Shown here: positions 53,812 through 64,000 of the stretch, one piece after another | Position numbering within the stretch: the first letter of the stretch is position 1 | Layout of the letters: each line of letters starts with the position of its first letter | Source: Strigops habroptila | Lineage: Eukaryota; Chordata; Aves; Psittaciformes; Psittacidae | Direction: 5' to 3' | NCBI RefSeq assembly: GCF_004027225.2 | Contig: NC_044282.2 | Span: 62,051,725-62,115,724 of the forward strand | Length of the DNA stretch: 64,000 nt | The notes under the pieces: generated by a model | The model's database searches: none | The model's input: the letters and a program-made list of their open reading frames with translations, nothing else | Told to the model about the DNA's origin: nothing | Made by a program: the position numbers and the translations under genes

Positions 53812-54438
53812 TCACTGCCCCTTCTTGTAGGTGCTCTTGATGATGGCGTTTTTGAAGAGAGTCACTAGAGGGGTCTGGCTGTGCTCTGAGGTCATGAAGC
53901 CCCCGTAGCGCTTGTCCTTCACGGGGGGGTGCCAGCGGAAGTGGTGCATGCGGTACGAGCCACGGGCCGCCTTCTCCTCCTCCTGGCCTTCCTCCTCTTC
54001 CTCCTCAGGCGGTGCCCCGGTGCTGTCGAGCACCAGCTCCCGCCTGAACTCCAGCGGGTAGTTCTCAGCCAACTCCTCCTCCACCCCGTTGGGGAAGACC
54101 TTGATGGGTCTCCTCTTGCGTCCCACTGGCTTTCCCCAGCGGAAGTGCTCCATGGAGTAGGAGCGTTTGCCTTCCTCCCGCTCCAGCCCGGTTCCTTGCT
54201 CTTCCTCACGGCGGGACAGCGGGATGGCGGGCAGGGATGCGGGAGGTGGGTTGCTCCCCGTGGCCTCCTCCCGTTTGTGCCCCCCGCCGCTGCTGCTGTT
54301 CCTCCGGCCGAACTTGTTCCAGCGGAAATGGCTCATGACATACTTGCGGATGCTCTCGGAGAGGGGCTGGAGGTGCCCATTGCCCGGGTAGACGGGCGCC
54401 TCGGCTGACAGGTCGGCTCTGCACGCCTCGGCACACGC
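53812..54438 (-). CDS. POMC: POMC exon 3 (all bioactive peptides)
   Basis: Read minus, a CCCCCGTGCAG acceptor precedes 54438 and the TGA stop is at 53814-53812. It encodes residues 44-251 ([20 protein letters not shown] and on to YKKGQ). As in other vertebrates, one exon carries gamma-MSH, ACTH/alpha-MSH, beta-MSH and beta-endorphin. A Glu-rich stretch (188-198) lies between ACTH and beta-MSH. Confidence 0.97.
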   Translation of the reverse strand, partial: ACAEACRADLSAEAPVYPGNGHLQPLSESIRKYVMSHFRWNKFGRRNSSSGGGHKREEATGSNPPPASLPAIPLSRREEEQGTGLEREEGKRSYSMEHFRWGKPVGRKRRPIKVFPNGVEEELAENYPLEFRRELVLDSTGAPPEEEEEEGQEEEKAARGSYRMHHFRWHPPVKDKRYGGFMTSEHSQTPLVTLFKNAIIKSTYKKGQ

Positions 54439-55234
54439 CTGCACGGGGGTGAGATGTGCAGGAAGGGTGAGCAAACACTGGGGGGGCTTGCAGGGGGCTG
54501 CTTGCATGGAACAGGACATTTCACAAGGTGGTTTCATGCTTCTGCCCTGCTGAGGTCTCCGTGCGGGTGCCACCCCCTTTGTCCCCACCACCCTTTACAG
54601 CACACTGGAGGGTGGAGGTAAAGCCAATACCCAAGCTGCTGTTTCATGGAATAGAATGGTTTAGGTTGGAAGGGACCTTAAAGATCATTCAGTTCCACGG
54701 TCTGGGACACCTTCCACTAGAGCAGGTTGCTCCAAGCCCCGTCCAACCTGGCCTTCAACACTGCCAGGGATGGGGCAGCCACAGCTTCTCTGGGCAACCT
54801 GTGCCAGGGCCTCACCACCCTCACAGGGAAGAACTTCTTCCTCATTTAAATCCCCCCTCTGTCAGTTTAACCGCTGCAAACTCAAAAACTTACTTTAGCA
54901 TCATCCCGCAGTGTGAAGCCGAGGCATGATCATACTGAAACCCGCAGGTCCAGGGTCTGAAGCATCCCCTCACATTGACGCGGTTCACCCCATGGTGTCG
55001 GCATCCCCATCCCCTCCTCTCCCAGCCCACCCTGGGGGAAGGGGGTCCTTTCGGGTCTGACCCAAAAGCAAAGCAAGTGGAGGCAGTGCCCATGCCCAGG
55101 CTTACCAAAACGCCGGCCTCGCTGGTGACATCCTGGCATTTGCTGCTCTCCCAGCAAGGGCCGATGGCGCTGGCGGGGTGCCAGAGCAGCAGCCCCAGCA
55201 CCACGGGCAAGCAGCTCCACAGCATGCTCTGCAT
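53812..55234 (-). CDS. POMC: POMC, pro-opiomelanocortin precursor, 251 codons in two coding exons
   Basis: POMC is a secreted prohormone cut by prohormone convertases in the pituitary and hypothalamus. Exons 2 and 3 join in phase 0 to 43 + 208 = 251 residues. In order: a signal peptide (about 1-23, hydrophobic VVLGLLLW), an N-terminal region with Cys27, Cys33, Cys45 and Cys49 spaced as in mammals, gamma-MSH (76-86, core HFRW, Gly87 amide donor, Arg88-Arg89), an N-glycosylation site Asn90-Ser-Ser, ACTH (136-174) starting after Lys134-Arg135, alpha-MSH (136-148, Gly149 amide donor, then RKRR), lipotropin from 177, beta-MSH (about 203-218, HFRW at 209-212), and beta-endorphin (221-251, YGGFM start) after Lys219-Arg220. 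Unusually, no dibasic pair precedes beta-MSH. All three MSH cores are intact. Confidence 0.97.
54439..55105 (-). other. POMC: POMC intron 2 (667 bases)
   Basis: The donor is GTAAGC and the acceptor CCGTGCAG on the minus strand. About a third of the intron is a CR1 fragment. The rest is unique. Confidence 0.85.
54648..54875 (-). mobile_element. CR1 LINE 3' end, minus orientation, in POMC intron 2
   Basis: A reversed 3' end: 'agaatggtttaggttggaag', 'gcaggttgctccaagcccc' and 'cagggaagaacttcttcctc', ending near 'cctctgtcagtttaa'. It has the same sense as the POMC transcript. Confidence 0.92.
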
Positions 55235-55294
55235 CCTGGCCGGGGGCTCACACAGGGGATACAAGGGGCTGTGGGCCTCGAAACCGTGCACGAA
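55106..55294 (-). CDS. POMC: POMC exon 2 (5'UTR end, signal peptide, N-terminus)
   Basis: The acceptor TTTTTCCCCATAG precedes 55294 and a GTAAGC donor follows 55106. Sixty bases of 5'UTR are followed by the ATG at 55234-55232. Coding bases 55234-55106 give residues 1-43: [20 protein letters not shown], then [16 protein letters not shown] second in-frame Met at codon 4 is also possible, but the first is in the usual place. Confidence 0.95.
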
Positions 55295-56952
55295 CTATGG
55301 GGAAAAACAAGAAAAACAGAAAAAAAATCCGTTTTATTTTCCTCAGGAGATTCTTTGTTGCTTTATTTGATGCACCCACCTTAGCTTTTCCCTTCTCTAA
55401 GTTACTTCTGCTGGGGTTGCAAGAGTGGGGTCCCCTCATATGGCACCGACCTGCCTCCCCCAGCCCTGCCTCTTACCAGGGCTGCAGCTTTCCTCTGGGA
55501 GACACCTTAGTGCTGCAAACCCTTCATTCTGCAAAGCTTTCTTCCTGCTTTGAGCTCCTTGCAAAGGGATGCTCTTCCCCACAGTCCAGGAACATGGGGC
55601 TGATTTTGCCAGAGGAGAAACTGAGGCATGGAAAAGGGAAGGCAACACCTGAAGCTGCCTTGTGCACTGCTCTGCTCCTGCTCAGCTGCTCCAAATAATG
55701 CGCAGCATTCCGCTCCTGCCTCTTCCTTTTGCCTTCTGAACCAAAACGCATCTCTCTGAAGCCTGGATCTTTTGTCACTGCTCCCATAGGTGACAGCCAC
55801 TGTCAGTGGGGATTGCTGCTGCCTCCTAAGAACCCCATAAAGGTGAGTGATGCTGCATGGGGAAAGCGTTAGGAAGCTGTCTTCAGGTTTCATCCTTCAC
55901 CAACCACTTGCTGCTTGCAAGCTGATGCCTCTAAAAAATATGTGCTCCCTCCTAACCTGCCCTGCCATGCCCCTGGAGCAGCTGCAGAACTCCTGCATGG
56001 TGGGAGACACAACATAAATAGTATTAAATTGGCATTAGAAGAGTAGGGCATGAATATTTTACATTCAATAATATTGACGTTGGTTTTGTGAAGGGCTATG
56101 GCAAGTGGTGGTGGTGTCTGGGACGGGTGTACGCTAGGGGCTGCCAAAATTAACCAGGTTCCAGCTGAAACCCAGGGGCTGAAGTGGCCATGGCTGCTGT
56201 GCCATCAAGGATGAGGCTGGGTCGGGTCCTGGTCACCCATGGGACCTGGCTCCAGGGTCCCCGAGGATGCCCAGGTTGCTTTCCCTCTGCAAACCCCAAC
56301 TCTTTCCCAAGCAGCTGTATCTAACTCAGGGTGGACACACAGATTTTACCTCCCGCCATGGTCTGTGGGAGGGAAACCTCTTCCCATATTGATAGGAAAT
56401 AGAAGAAAAATCTAATTTTGGCCCAAAATGTGCGGCTGGAGGGGAGAGCTGCCCCTTCCCTCTGGTGCAAGAGCCGCCAGTCAAGCCTGGATGGAGGGTG
56501 ACTTTCTTCAGCAGAGGGAAAAAAGACCCTGGTAGGTATGACAGCAAATAGCAGTTCAGAAAGCGGGGTAAAACAGCAAGACAGCTCAGATTTAAACATA
56601 AAGGTTGTCTTTCTGTCTTCTGCCTGAATCTGAGGGTATCGCTGCCCAGGATCCCCCAGCGCGGCAGCACTAAGGGTCTGGGCAGTAACATGTGAACACC
56701 CAATAGTGCAAATAAACCTGATGGTGAATGGAGGAGAGGGGGCAATAAGCTGGATGCAGGGAGAGAAGGGGATGTGTTATTGCTCATCCCTTGCTGGGAA
56801 TCCCTCATCCATCACAACCTGTAACCCCCCTGCAATGACCAGTCCCCATCATCCCTCAAGCCTATATTTCCCCAAACTTCCTTTCCCTCCCCACGCACCC
56901 CAAAACACACCAGGGAGCCCCATAGAGTTGGTCACTGGTTTTCGGGGCTTAC
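55295..56952 (-). other. POMC: POMC intron 1 (1.66 kb)
   Basis: It separates the non-coding exon 1 from exon 2. No CR1 or other repeat was recognised, and open frames on either strand look like chance. Confidence 0.75.
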
Positions 56953-57035
56953 CTGTGGCTGGGGTAGGAGCCCGACCGCTGCCACCGTGCACCCTCCGTC
57001 CCCCTCTGCTGAGCGCTCCCAGAGAGCATCTGCCG
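56953..57035 (-). other. POMC: POMC exon 1, non-coding (start inferred)
   Basis: The donor GTAAGC is read minus after 56953 (CCACAG|GTAAGC). The 5' end is inferred about 30 bases downstream of the TATA box. About 83 bases of 5'UTR fits the short non-coding exon 1 usual in vertebrates. An ATG at 57029-57027 falls almost at the inferred cap. Confidence 0.7.
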
Positions 57036-57057
57036 CTCGGCCGCTGGTCCCGGAGCC

Positions 57058-57065
57058 TTTTTATA
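57058..57065 (-). promoter_or_regulatory. POMC: POMC TATA box
   Basis: On the minus strand GTATAAAAAGGC gives a near-ideal TATA box. POMC promoters are TATA-containing in vertebrates, and the distance to the exon 1 donor (105-112 bases) is appropriate. Confidence 0.85.
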
Positions 57066-57215
57066 CCTGATCACATCCACCGCATCTGCCGGAGGGAAGG
57101 GGGAGCCGCGGGGGGGTGAGAGGGACCGTTCCAGGTCCGGCACGGTCCATCGAACAAAAGATGAGCAAGCGACAGGCGTGCTCCGGATCCAGCCCCGCAG
57201 CGGGAGGGAGGCGGG

Positions 57216-57221
57216 GGATTA
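57216..57221 (-). promoter_or_regulatory. POMC: bicoid-type TAATCC site, possible Pitx1 site
   Basis: TAATCC on the minus strand (GGATTA on plus) lies about 180 bases upstream of the inferred start. Pitx1, which regulates POMC in corticotrophs, binds this core. It is a six-base match only, so functional assignment is tentative. Confidence 0.35.
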
Positions 57222-57899
57222 GCATCTCCCTGCGAAACACAGACGGCAAAGTTTTCTTGATGATGCTGCTAATTGCGTTTGCAGCTTTGGAACTGGAGGA
57301 AGGGGGTGTGTGTGGATGGAAAGTCCTGCACCAGGTACCAGCCGGCCCCAACCACGGTGGATTTGGCACAGGTTGTTTGTTACTGGTGTGCTGGACAGGA
57401 GCATCCGTCACTCCTTGGGCTCCGGCGTGGGAGGGCTTCATGCTCCGATGGGTGCTGAGCATTTGGGGTTGTCTTTCCATGAGATAAAAAGGGATTTGGT
57501 TAAAAGCAAATGTCTTGGGATGGCAGCAGCTCCTCAGCATGGGCAGGGTGCATGCAGCAGTGGGCATCTCTGCCTGATGTGCCAGGGAGTCCTGCGGACA
57601 CCGGCTTTGAGGGAAGAAGCAGTGGGAGAGTGTTTTCCAGCATGGAGGTGGCTTTTCCGGAGCATGGACAGGTTGACGTGGCTTGGCCAAGCTCATTGCT
57701 CCCTTTCTGTGCACAGCAAACCCCGGCCTCTCCACTCCACTTGAGCTGGACCAGCTTTGGGCTGCAGATGTTTTCCCTATTGCACAGCAGCCCAAAGCCC
57801 AGCAGAACTCATGTTTTCTGTCGGGTTGGCCTTGGCTACTCCATATGTAAGAGCAGTTGCAAGCTCAATGTGAGTGAAAAGTATGCAACTTCAGCAAAG

Positions 57900-58278
57900 T
57901 AAGAGAACAGGATGCTAGGGAACATCAACAAGGGCATCACCAGCAGAGATAAAGATGTCATTATCCCACTCAGCGCTTGTCAGGCCACACCTGGAATCCT
58001 GTGTTCAGTTCTGGTGCCTGCTGTACAAAAAAGATGTGGATGAGCTGGAGAAGGCCTAGAGAAGGATCACAAAGATGATCCAAGGACTGGGCAGCCATGT
58101 GAGGAAAGGCTGAGAGAGCTGGGCTTGTTCAGCCTGGAGAAAAGAAGGCTCAGGGGAGACCTTATCCCCATGTTCCAGTATTTAAAGGATGGCTACAAAG
58201 AAGATGGAGATGCCCTTTTTACAAGGAATCCCATGGAAAAGACAAGAGGCGATGGGCACAAGTTGCTCCTGGGTGATG
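57900..58278 (+). mobile_element. CR1 LINE fragment, plus orientation, 3'-truncated
   Basis: It contains CR1 words 'aatcctgtgttcagttctgg', 'agaaggatcacaaagatgatc' and 'gagagctgggcttgttcagc' and ends at 'cgatgggcacaagttgctcc'. It lacks the last 200 bases and the tail, and shares its end region with the 5736-6955 copy. Confidence 0.9.
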
Positions 58279-59746
58279 GCACTAGTCCTCGGCTGTGCGC
58301 CAGGAACAGGGGATGATTTTAAGATTATAAAGTCTTTTTTTCTAGCTCTGGGCTTACTCAGGTGGAGAAACACATCTGCACTGGGATTTTGCATCCCAGG
58401 ACATAATGCCAACGTGGCCCTTGAAGGCTGGACCATCCTCCTGCAGCCCCTAACAGTGATTTTTTTTGGGTCTGGGCTCAAGCAAGAGCTAGACACGGGA
58501 TTCCTCCTGCCTGCCTGCAGGAAGCACAGTGGTTGATTTACACACTTAGGAGAAGACAAACTGCAGGGCACAGCGAAGCCACATGTGAAGGTTTGCCCAT
58601 GATCTTACCAGCAGGGAGCAGATGCGGTCCTGCCTTGGGCGGGTGAAGGATTTGCTCCTGTTTTACTTGGCACAGTCTTCTGTAGGGAAAGAAGCCACCC
58701 CAAAGGCAACCTCCTGGGGAGAGCAGCCCATAACCAGGGCACTGGGGCTGGAGGGTCCCAGGGTGGAGATGCTCCATCCTGGAGGGATTTCCTCTGGAGA
58801 TCCTCCTCTCTTCCCACCAGCCAGAGACTGAGATAAACAAAAAGGAGGTGGGTTGTCCTTCAATGGGCTGCAGATGTGTGCACCTCCTTGCCAAATGATA
58901 TTGGGGTGCAAGAGATTCACCTGACTACCCCCAGACTGGATGAAACACTCCACAGCCGGTTATTAAGGCAGCAAAGCAGCAGAGGTTCAGGGAATAGCCC
59001 CTGTAGCAGTTTATACCTCCTCTGGACCCCCATCCTCCTCACATCCATCCTCAAACAATCCATGTCTCACCGCAGTGCCCACAACTGCGTCAGCTGCCTC
59101 TGTCCTCCCTGACAGATCCCTTGATCTGCAATACTAATCCATGATGGAGAACTATTCTGAGATACCTTATAGCCCAAACTGGAGCTATGATTCCCACTTT
59201 AAAGGCTCTTCCATCTTCATTAGGACAATCTGAGCAGCTTATGTTTATAAGGAAGATGTGAAATCTATTTAGGAAAGCTCATTGGGTTGAGTGGCTGCAG
59301 GTGAGGGGCTGAGATGAAGCATCCTCTGCTTTGGCAGCCCTCGGTGCTGGATGCCTCCTGCTCACCGGTCCTGTAGCCAGTGCTTTCAGTCCTCCTTCCA
59401 GGAGACGGCTGCAGATGGAGCTCAGCCTCCCTGCTCCCAGCGCTGGGAAGCACGGCATCTCCTGATGACCCAGCATCTTTAGAGGATTCAGAAGTGCCAC
59501 CTCTGTAATTGGGCTTCTCCCCCTCCCAGTGTAGGGCTTTTTCCTAGTGTAACTTCACAATACTCCTCATATTTTATTACAGAACTTATTTGTCTGTTTT
59601 TTTTCCAAAGAAGGTGTGTAAATGACCACTGGATGCAGCCAACCCCCAGGCAGATGAAAGGGGAATCCGACAAGAAAAGGACCCTCCAGCAAGGAGAAAA
59701 CCCCATCAGGAGGAACCTCTTCCTTCTTCTCCCTGAGCAGGCTAGA

Positions 59747-59804
59747 GCTGAAGACCATCCAGGACCATATAAAGAGCTGAATACCATCCTGAACCATATA
59801 ATCA
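59747..59804 (+). repeat. 29-base imperfect tandem duplication
   Basis: Two adjacent 29-base units (59747-59775 and 59776-59804), each starting 'gctgaa', containing 'accatcc' and 'accatata', differ at about five positions. Confidence 0.75.
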
Positions 59805-60366
59805 CACTGCACACGTGCTTGCAAGTGTGGCATCCTCCAGCCCCTGGCTCTGAGAGTGGCCAGCACCATGGCATGGCCCCAGGGCTCTGCTGCAGGAAAC
59901 TGCCCAGTCCTGGAGAGCTTGCTTTAGGGTTGCCTTGAATGAGATCTGGTGGCTTCATCACAACTTGTCCCTGCAGAAGCCACACGCTCAGGATGTGCAG
60001 ACCCTTCCCGGAAGGGCTGGACGTGGGTGAGGCATTCATGGGTGAACTGGCTTATTAGCTGCGTGATTTCTGGCCTTTCTGTTTTAATTTGGAGAACAGG
60101 TCACACCTGGGTGTGAATGAGCTCCAGGGCAGGGTGTGAATGTCACAGCCCTGCTCAAATCCCATGGGATGTGGGGTGTCGGTCCTGCCAGGCTGTAAAC
60201 ACCTGCCTCAACGAGGCGAGGTGTGCTCTGGGGCTTGCAAAAAGCTTGTGACACCCATGTAGGTTTGTCCCAGGACCTGCATGTCCCTTCGGCACAGCCA
60301 GGAGTGCAGTCAGTCACCTTCCCTGTTCTCTCAGGAGAGATTCCCTGCAGTGTTTTGCAGACAGTT

Positions 60367-60915
60367 CATAGAATCATAAAGTCACAGAATGGTTTGGCTT
60401 GGAAGGGACCTTAAAACTCATCCAGTTCCAACTGTCTACCACAGGCAGGGACACCTTCCACCAGAGCAGGTTGCTCCAAGCCCCATCCAACCTGGCCTTG
60501 AACACTGCCAGGGATGGGGCAGCCACAGCTTCTCTGGGCAACCTGTGCCAGGGCCTCAGCACCCTCACAGGGAACAACTTCTGCCTAAAATCTCATCTCA
60601 ATCTCTCCTCTGTCAGGTTAAAGCCATTTCCCCTTGTCCTGTCCCTACAGGCCCTTGTCAGAAGCCCCTCTCCAGATTTCTTGTCAGCCCCTTTAGGCAC
60701 TGGAAGCTGCTCTAAGTTCTCCCCGGAGCCTTCTCTTCTCCAGGCTGAACAAGCCCAGCTCTCTCAGCCTGTCTCCATAGCAGAGGTGCTCCAGCCCTTG
60801 GAGCATCTTTGTGGCCTCCTCTGGACTCATTCCAGCAGCTCCACGTCCTTCTTATGTTGGTGGCTCCAGAGCTGGACGTAGGACTGCAAGGGGGTTCTCA
60901 CCAAGGCAGAATAGT
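60367..60915 (-). mobile_element. CR1 LINE 3' region, minus orientation
   Basis: From 'catagaatcataaagtcac' through 'ggaagggaccttaaaactc' and 'cagcctgtctccatagcag' to 'actgcaagggggttctcacc'. About 550 bases, 5'-truncated. Confidence 0.93.
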
Positions 60916-61900
60916 TGACACATCCATTCAACCAGGTCTCCTGGCCTCAGCACTCACTTCTGCTCTTTTCTAGCTGCAGCTGGTGGAGTGGGGAGGGATG
61001 CTGAGGACGCTGCTCCGTCCAGACCACCTTCATCTTGTGTTTGCTAAAATGGGATGAGGATGGATCTGCAGGGCAGTTGCATTGAGGGCTTGTGCAGGGT
61101 ATAATGCAGGATACACCCACATGAAGAGATTCTTGGATCACCACCATAAACTACCTATCTCCATTGCTTGGAGATTTTAAAGCCAGAAGAGATCTATTGA
61201 TCTTAAATCTGAGCCTTGGAACCAGTGGCTGGCAGGTCACCCACTGGATTAGGGCTTTTTTTTGGGTGCATAAATGGAGGTGCTCACATCTGTGCACACT
61301 GGAGCAGTGGTTTCCAGCTGGCTTTGATCAAGGTGTCCCTTCTGACCATCCTGTGCCCACAGCAGAGAGTGAAATACAAGCTCTTTACCTTGCTCTTGGG
61401 GGAAAATGCTGGTGCTTGCTTGATCATAGCCTCTCTGTAGGATCAAGAACAGTTCTGAAGTCAGGGACTGGGGATCCCACCACTGATTCCTTGGCCCAGC
61501 GAGCACTTGTACCAGGTTTAAGCTCATGTGAGGGTGCTGAGCTCCACAACAAGAGCAGCCCAGGGCAGCCTCCAGTAGAAAACAAACCCCCTCACAGCAC
61601 ATATGAGTTTTGTTGCAGACAGGGGACTCCTTTTCCTTTCTACTGGGGTCAACTGATTTTCCTACTGACCTTAATAAAAGCAGGGTCAGACCTAAAATGG
61701 AAGAAATAAAGGGCTGTGTGGCATGTGAACTAATAGTGCTTGTCACTCTCTCTGAGCTTTCTGATGCCAGTGCCTTCTCCTCAGCGCTATTTATATGCTA
61801 AGATCTATAATTATGCCTAATTCTCTCTGATTTGAGCCAAAATTGAGCACTTCTCTAGGAACAGACAACTAAAGGCATTTGAGGACCTGAATGCTGTCAC

Positions 61901-61976
61901 TCTGGTATCTTTGCCTGTAGGTGTTTTCTGGGATGACTTCTGATATTTTTGCTTGTAGGTGTCTTCTGGCATCATC
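61901..61976 (+). repeat. 38-base imperfect tandem duplication
   Basis: Two adjacent units, 61901-61938 and 61939-61976, share 'tctg.tat.tttgc.tgtag' and 'gtgt.ttctgg.at', with several mismatches. Confidence 0.7.
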
Positions 61977-62419
61977 TTTTCTTCCCGATATTTGCAAAGA
62001 GCTTGAGTCACATCACCCCACACTATAGATCATGCATCGACTATAGCTGCAGGATCCATGCGGGAATGTAGCAAACCTTTTACTGGTACAAGCTCCTGTA
62101 AGAACAAGAGCCTTTTCAGCTTCAACAGGTTTTTCTGCTGCTCTTCTGAGTTCATGGTGAAGGACACATCTCCACTGCAGCAGCTTGTGCTTGTTAGGAG
62201 GAGAGGCTGATAAGCAGTGCGTACACAGAGCAATTTGTGGGTCACTGTGTTTAATAGCCATTCGTGGAATTCTTTTTCACTTTTTTTCCAGTGTTCTGTT
62301 TAAGCAAATTGACTATCAATGCCTACAGCATCCCTTGATTGGCCCATCTCCCTGCTCTGTAAATAAATGCCTCACTTTTCATTACAGCAGCAGTGCACCT
62401 ACAAGAAATGTTGAGAGGC

Positions 62420-62722
62420 TTTTTGCAAGAGCCTGTAGGGACAAGACAAGGGGGAATGGCTTTAACTTGACAGAGGGGAGATTGAGATGAGATCTTGGGA
62501 AGAAGTTCTTCCCTGTGAGGGTGGTGAGGCCCTGGCACAGGTTGCCCAGAGAAGCTGTGGCTGCCCCATCCCTGGCAGTGTTGAAGGCCAGGTTGGACGG
62601 GGCTTGGAGCAACCTGGTCTAGTGGAAGGTGTCCCTGCCCATGGCAGGGGGTTGGAACTGAATGAGCCTTAAGGTCCCTTCCAACCCAAACCAGTCTGCA
62701 ATTCTATGATAATTCTATGATT
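62420..62722 (+). mobile_element. CR1 LINE 3' end, plus orientation
   Basis: From 'gcaagagcctgtagggacaa' through 'gaagttcttccctgtgaggg' to the tail 'attctatgataattctatg'. A complete 3' end of about 300 bases. Confidence 0.93.
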
Positions 62723-64000
62723 TTAAATGGCACAAGTGTTTGAAAGGATGCTCGCCTTACTTAGCGGCTCCTGATTATCCTTCATGACCCTGGTTTCCCT
62801 TAGAAATGATGCACAACTTGCACTAGGACAGGGTGTGCGGCACTAATTTTGTGCCAAGGAGAGTGTGATGGGGACCCAGAGCATTAGGATGCTTGGCTGG
62901 AATGGAAGAGCTTGAGTGGCCATGGAGCAATGCCTGAGGATGCTCCCAGGGAGCATCTGGTCTTGCTGATGATGTAGCTGGTGGTCCAGCCCCACAGAGG
63001 GACACGCCTCCTGCTGAAAGCAGCTCCTTGGGTCCTTGCCACCCCTCTAAGGACATGGAGGTCCCCTGGGATGTGGCTCCTTCTTTGGTGACAGCAGAGC
63101 CAGCCCAGACCATGGGTTGGGAGGAGCTGCCTGGCTATCAGCTGACTAAAAGTGCCAGGGATAAATCCTGCCATCCCTCTGGGGCCAGGAAGGGATCATC
63201 CTCTCCTGCCTGGCATGGGTGTGCACAGGCCACAGGCTTAGCCTAAGGCAGAACCATCCCCAGAGCAACAGGAGAGGTGGGGTCAGGGACCCAAAATTGC
63301 CCAATTCAGCATTTTCTTTCCTCATTCATGGACCCTTTCTGATCTTTTTGAGCCAGTTATACACACGCAGACACACACACATGCATTTGCGCACCCAGAG
63401 CCAAATCCCTGATTATTGCCTGTGCCCCTAAGAGGGATTACAGCTTCTTAGGTGGGGGAGGCGGCTTTTGGCAGGGTTTAGGAGCCCATCAAGGCCTTCA
63501 TCCCTGCAATCCAGAGCTCCTGCTGCATTTGGGGTCCCGTGGGAGAAAAACTGCACCCAGCCCCTTCAGCACTCAGCTGTGTCCTGTTTTCCTCCTCTCT
63601 GCAACTTCAACCCTCTTTAAATCACACATTGAAACTGCAGTAGGGAAGAGAGGATTTGGGAAGCTGCAGGGAGCCAAGACAGGAGCTTGCCCCTTCAAGA
63701 CACTGCCTCTGTCCAGGGCTGGTGCTCTCAAGCAGGATTAAGGGTGAAGGCGCTTAGCAAAGCTGCTGGGCAGAGCCAGATCCCTGCAAGATTCCAAAGC
63801 AGCCCTGAGATCTGTGATGCCTTCCTGGGCACAAAGCAGCTCCCCAGCTCCAAGCTGGACACTAAATCTATATCCAATGGAACCACCCCTTCCCTGTTCC
63901 CTCCCTGGGCAGGGCATCCCAGGGCAGTTTTCCATCCAGGGCTTGGGGCTGGTCAGAAAGTGTGATGATATTTGTGCAGTGTGATCCCTCGCAGCAGAGC

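Larger units (their letters stand above)
57240..64000. other. intergenic DNA upstream of POMC
   Basis: Apart from three CR1 copies and two short tandem duplications, listed separately, no gene was recognised. A short CA-rich run is at 63359-63390. DNMT3A would be expected next by human synteny but is not visible here. Frames such as minus 62013-62261 are unassigned. Confidence 0.6.

Noticed and set aside
62013..62261. 82-codon minus frame upstream of POMC
   Set aside because: No family recognised, too short to judge, and no splice or promoter context. It could be a decayed exon, but nothing supports that.

Overview
The window is a vertebrate nuclear locus, and most likely a bird. The evidence for a bird is about twenty fragments of CR1-type (chicken-repeat 1) LINEs, the almost complete absence of other interspersed repeats, compact GT-AG introns, and a POMC precursor of 251 codons. 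The gene order and orientation, DNAJC27 (minus) - EFR3B (plus) - POMC (minus), match the block on human chromosome 2p23. There is no prokaryotic or viral gene content. The many long open frames are chance frames in GC-rich introns or frames inside CR1 copies.

Layout. Positions 1-2928 hold the first three coding exons of DNAJC27 on the minus strand; the rest of that gene lies off the left edge. Its CpG-rich promoter covers about 2400-3180 and carries a perfect TCTCGCGAGA element. From about 3180 to 10700 is intergenic DNA with one long 5'-truncated CR1, a degenerate TGTGC-type low-complexity tract, and a second CR1 that stops a few hundred bases before the EFR3B start. EFR3B runs from 11074 to 49528. 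All 23 coding exons could be joined with correct GT-AG sites and continuous phase into one 817-codon frame plus stop. Its 3'UTR probably ends just after an AATAAA at 52247. POMC converges on it from the right: exon 3 (53812-54438), exon 2 (55106-55294), a non-coding exon 1 (about 56953-57035) and a TATA box at 57058-57065. The remaining 57.1-64 kb is intergenic sequence upstream of POMC with three CR1 fragments.

Biology. DNAJC27 is a Rab-like GTPase with a J domain. EFR3B is the palmitoylated plasma-membrane anchor of the PI4KA-TTC7-FAM126 phosphatidylinositol 4-kinase complex. POMC is the precursor of ACTH, the melanocortins and beta-endorphin. They are neighbours by conserved synteny; nothing in the sequence shows that they act in one pathway.

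The most interesting observation is a second, GC-rich candidate first exon for EFR3B at 20354-20447, inside the 12.6 kb intron 1. It has a strong start context and a GTACCT donor in exactly the phase needed to join exon 2. It would replace the 3-residue MYG start with a 31-residue leader and move the palmitoylated cysteine cluster inward. Other points are a six-copy, about 70-bp minisatellite just downstream of EFR3B exon 1, five CCAAT boxes inside DNAJC27 intron 1, the loss of a dibasic cleavage site before beta-MSH in POMC, and a tail-to-tail CR1 pair in EFR3B intron 4.
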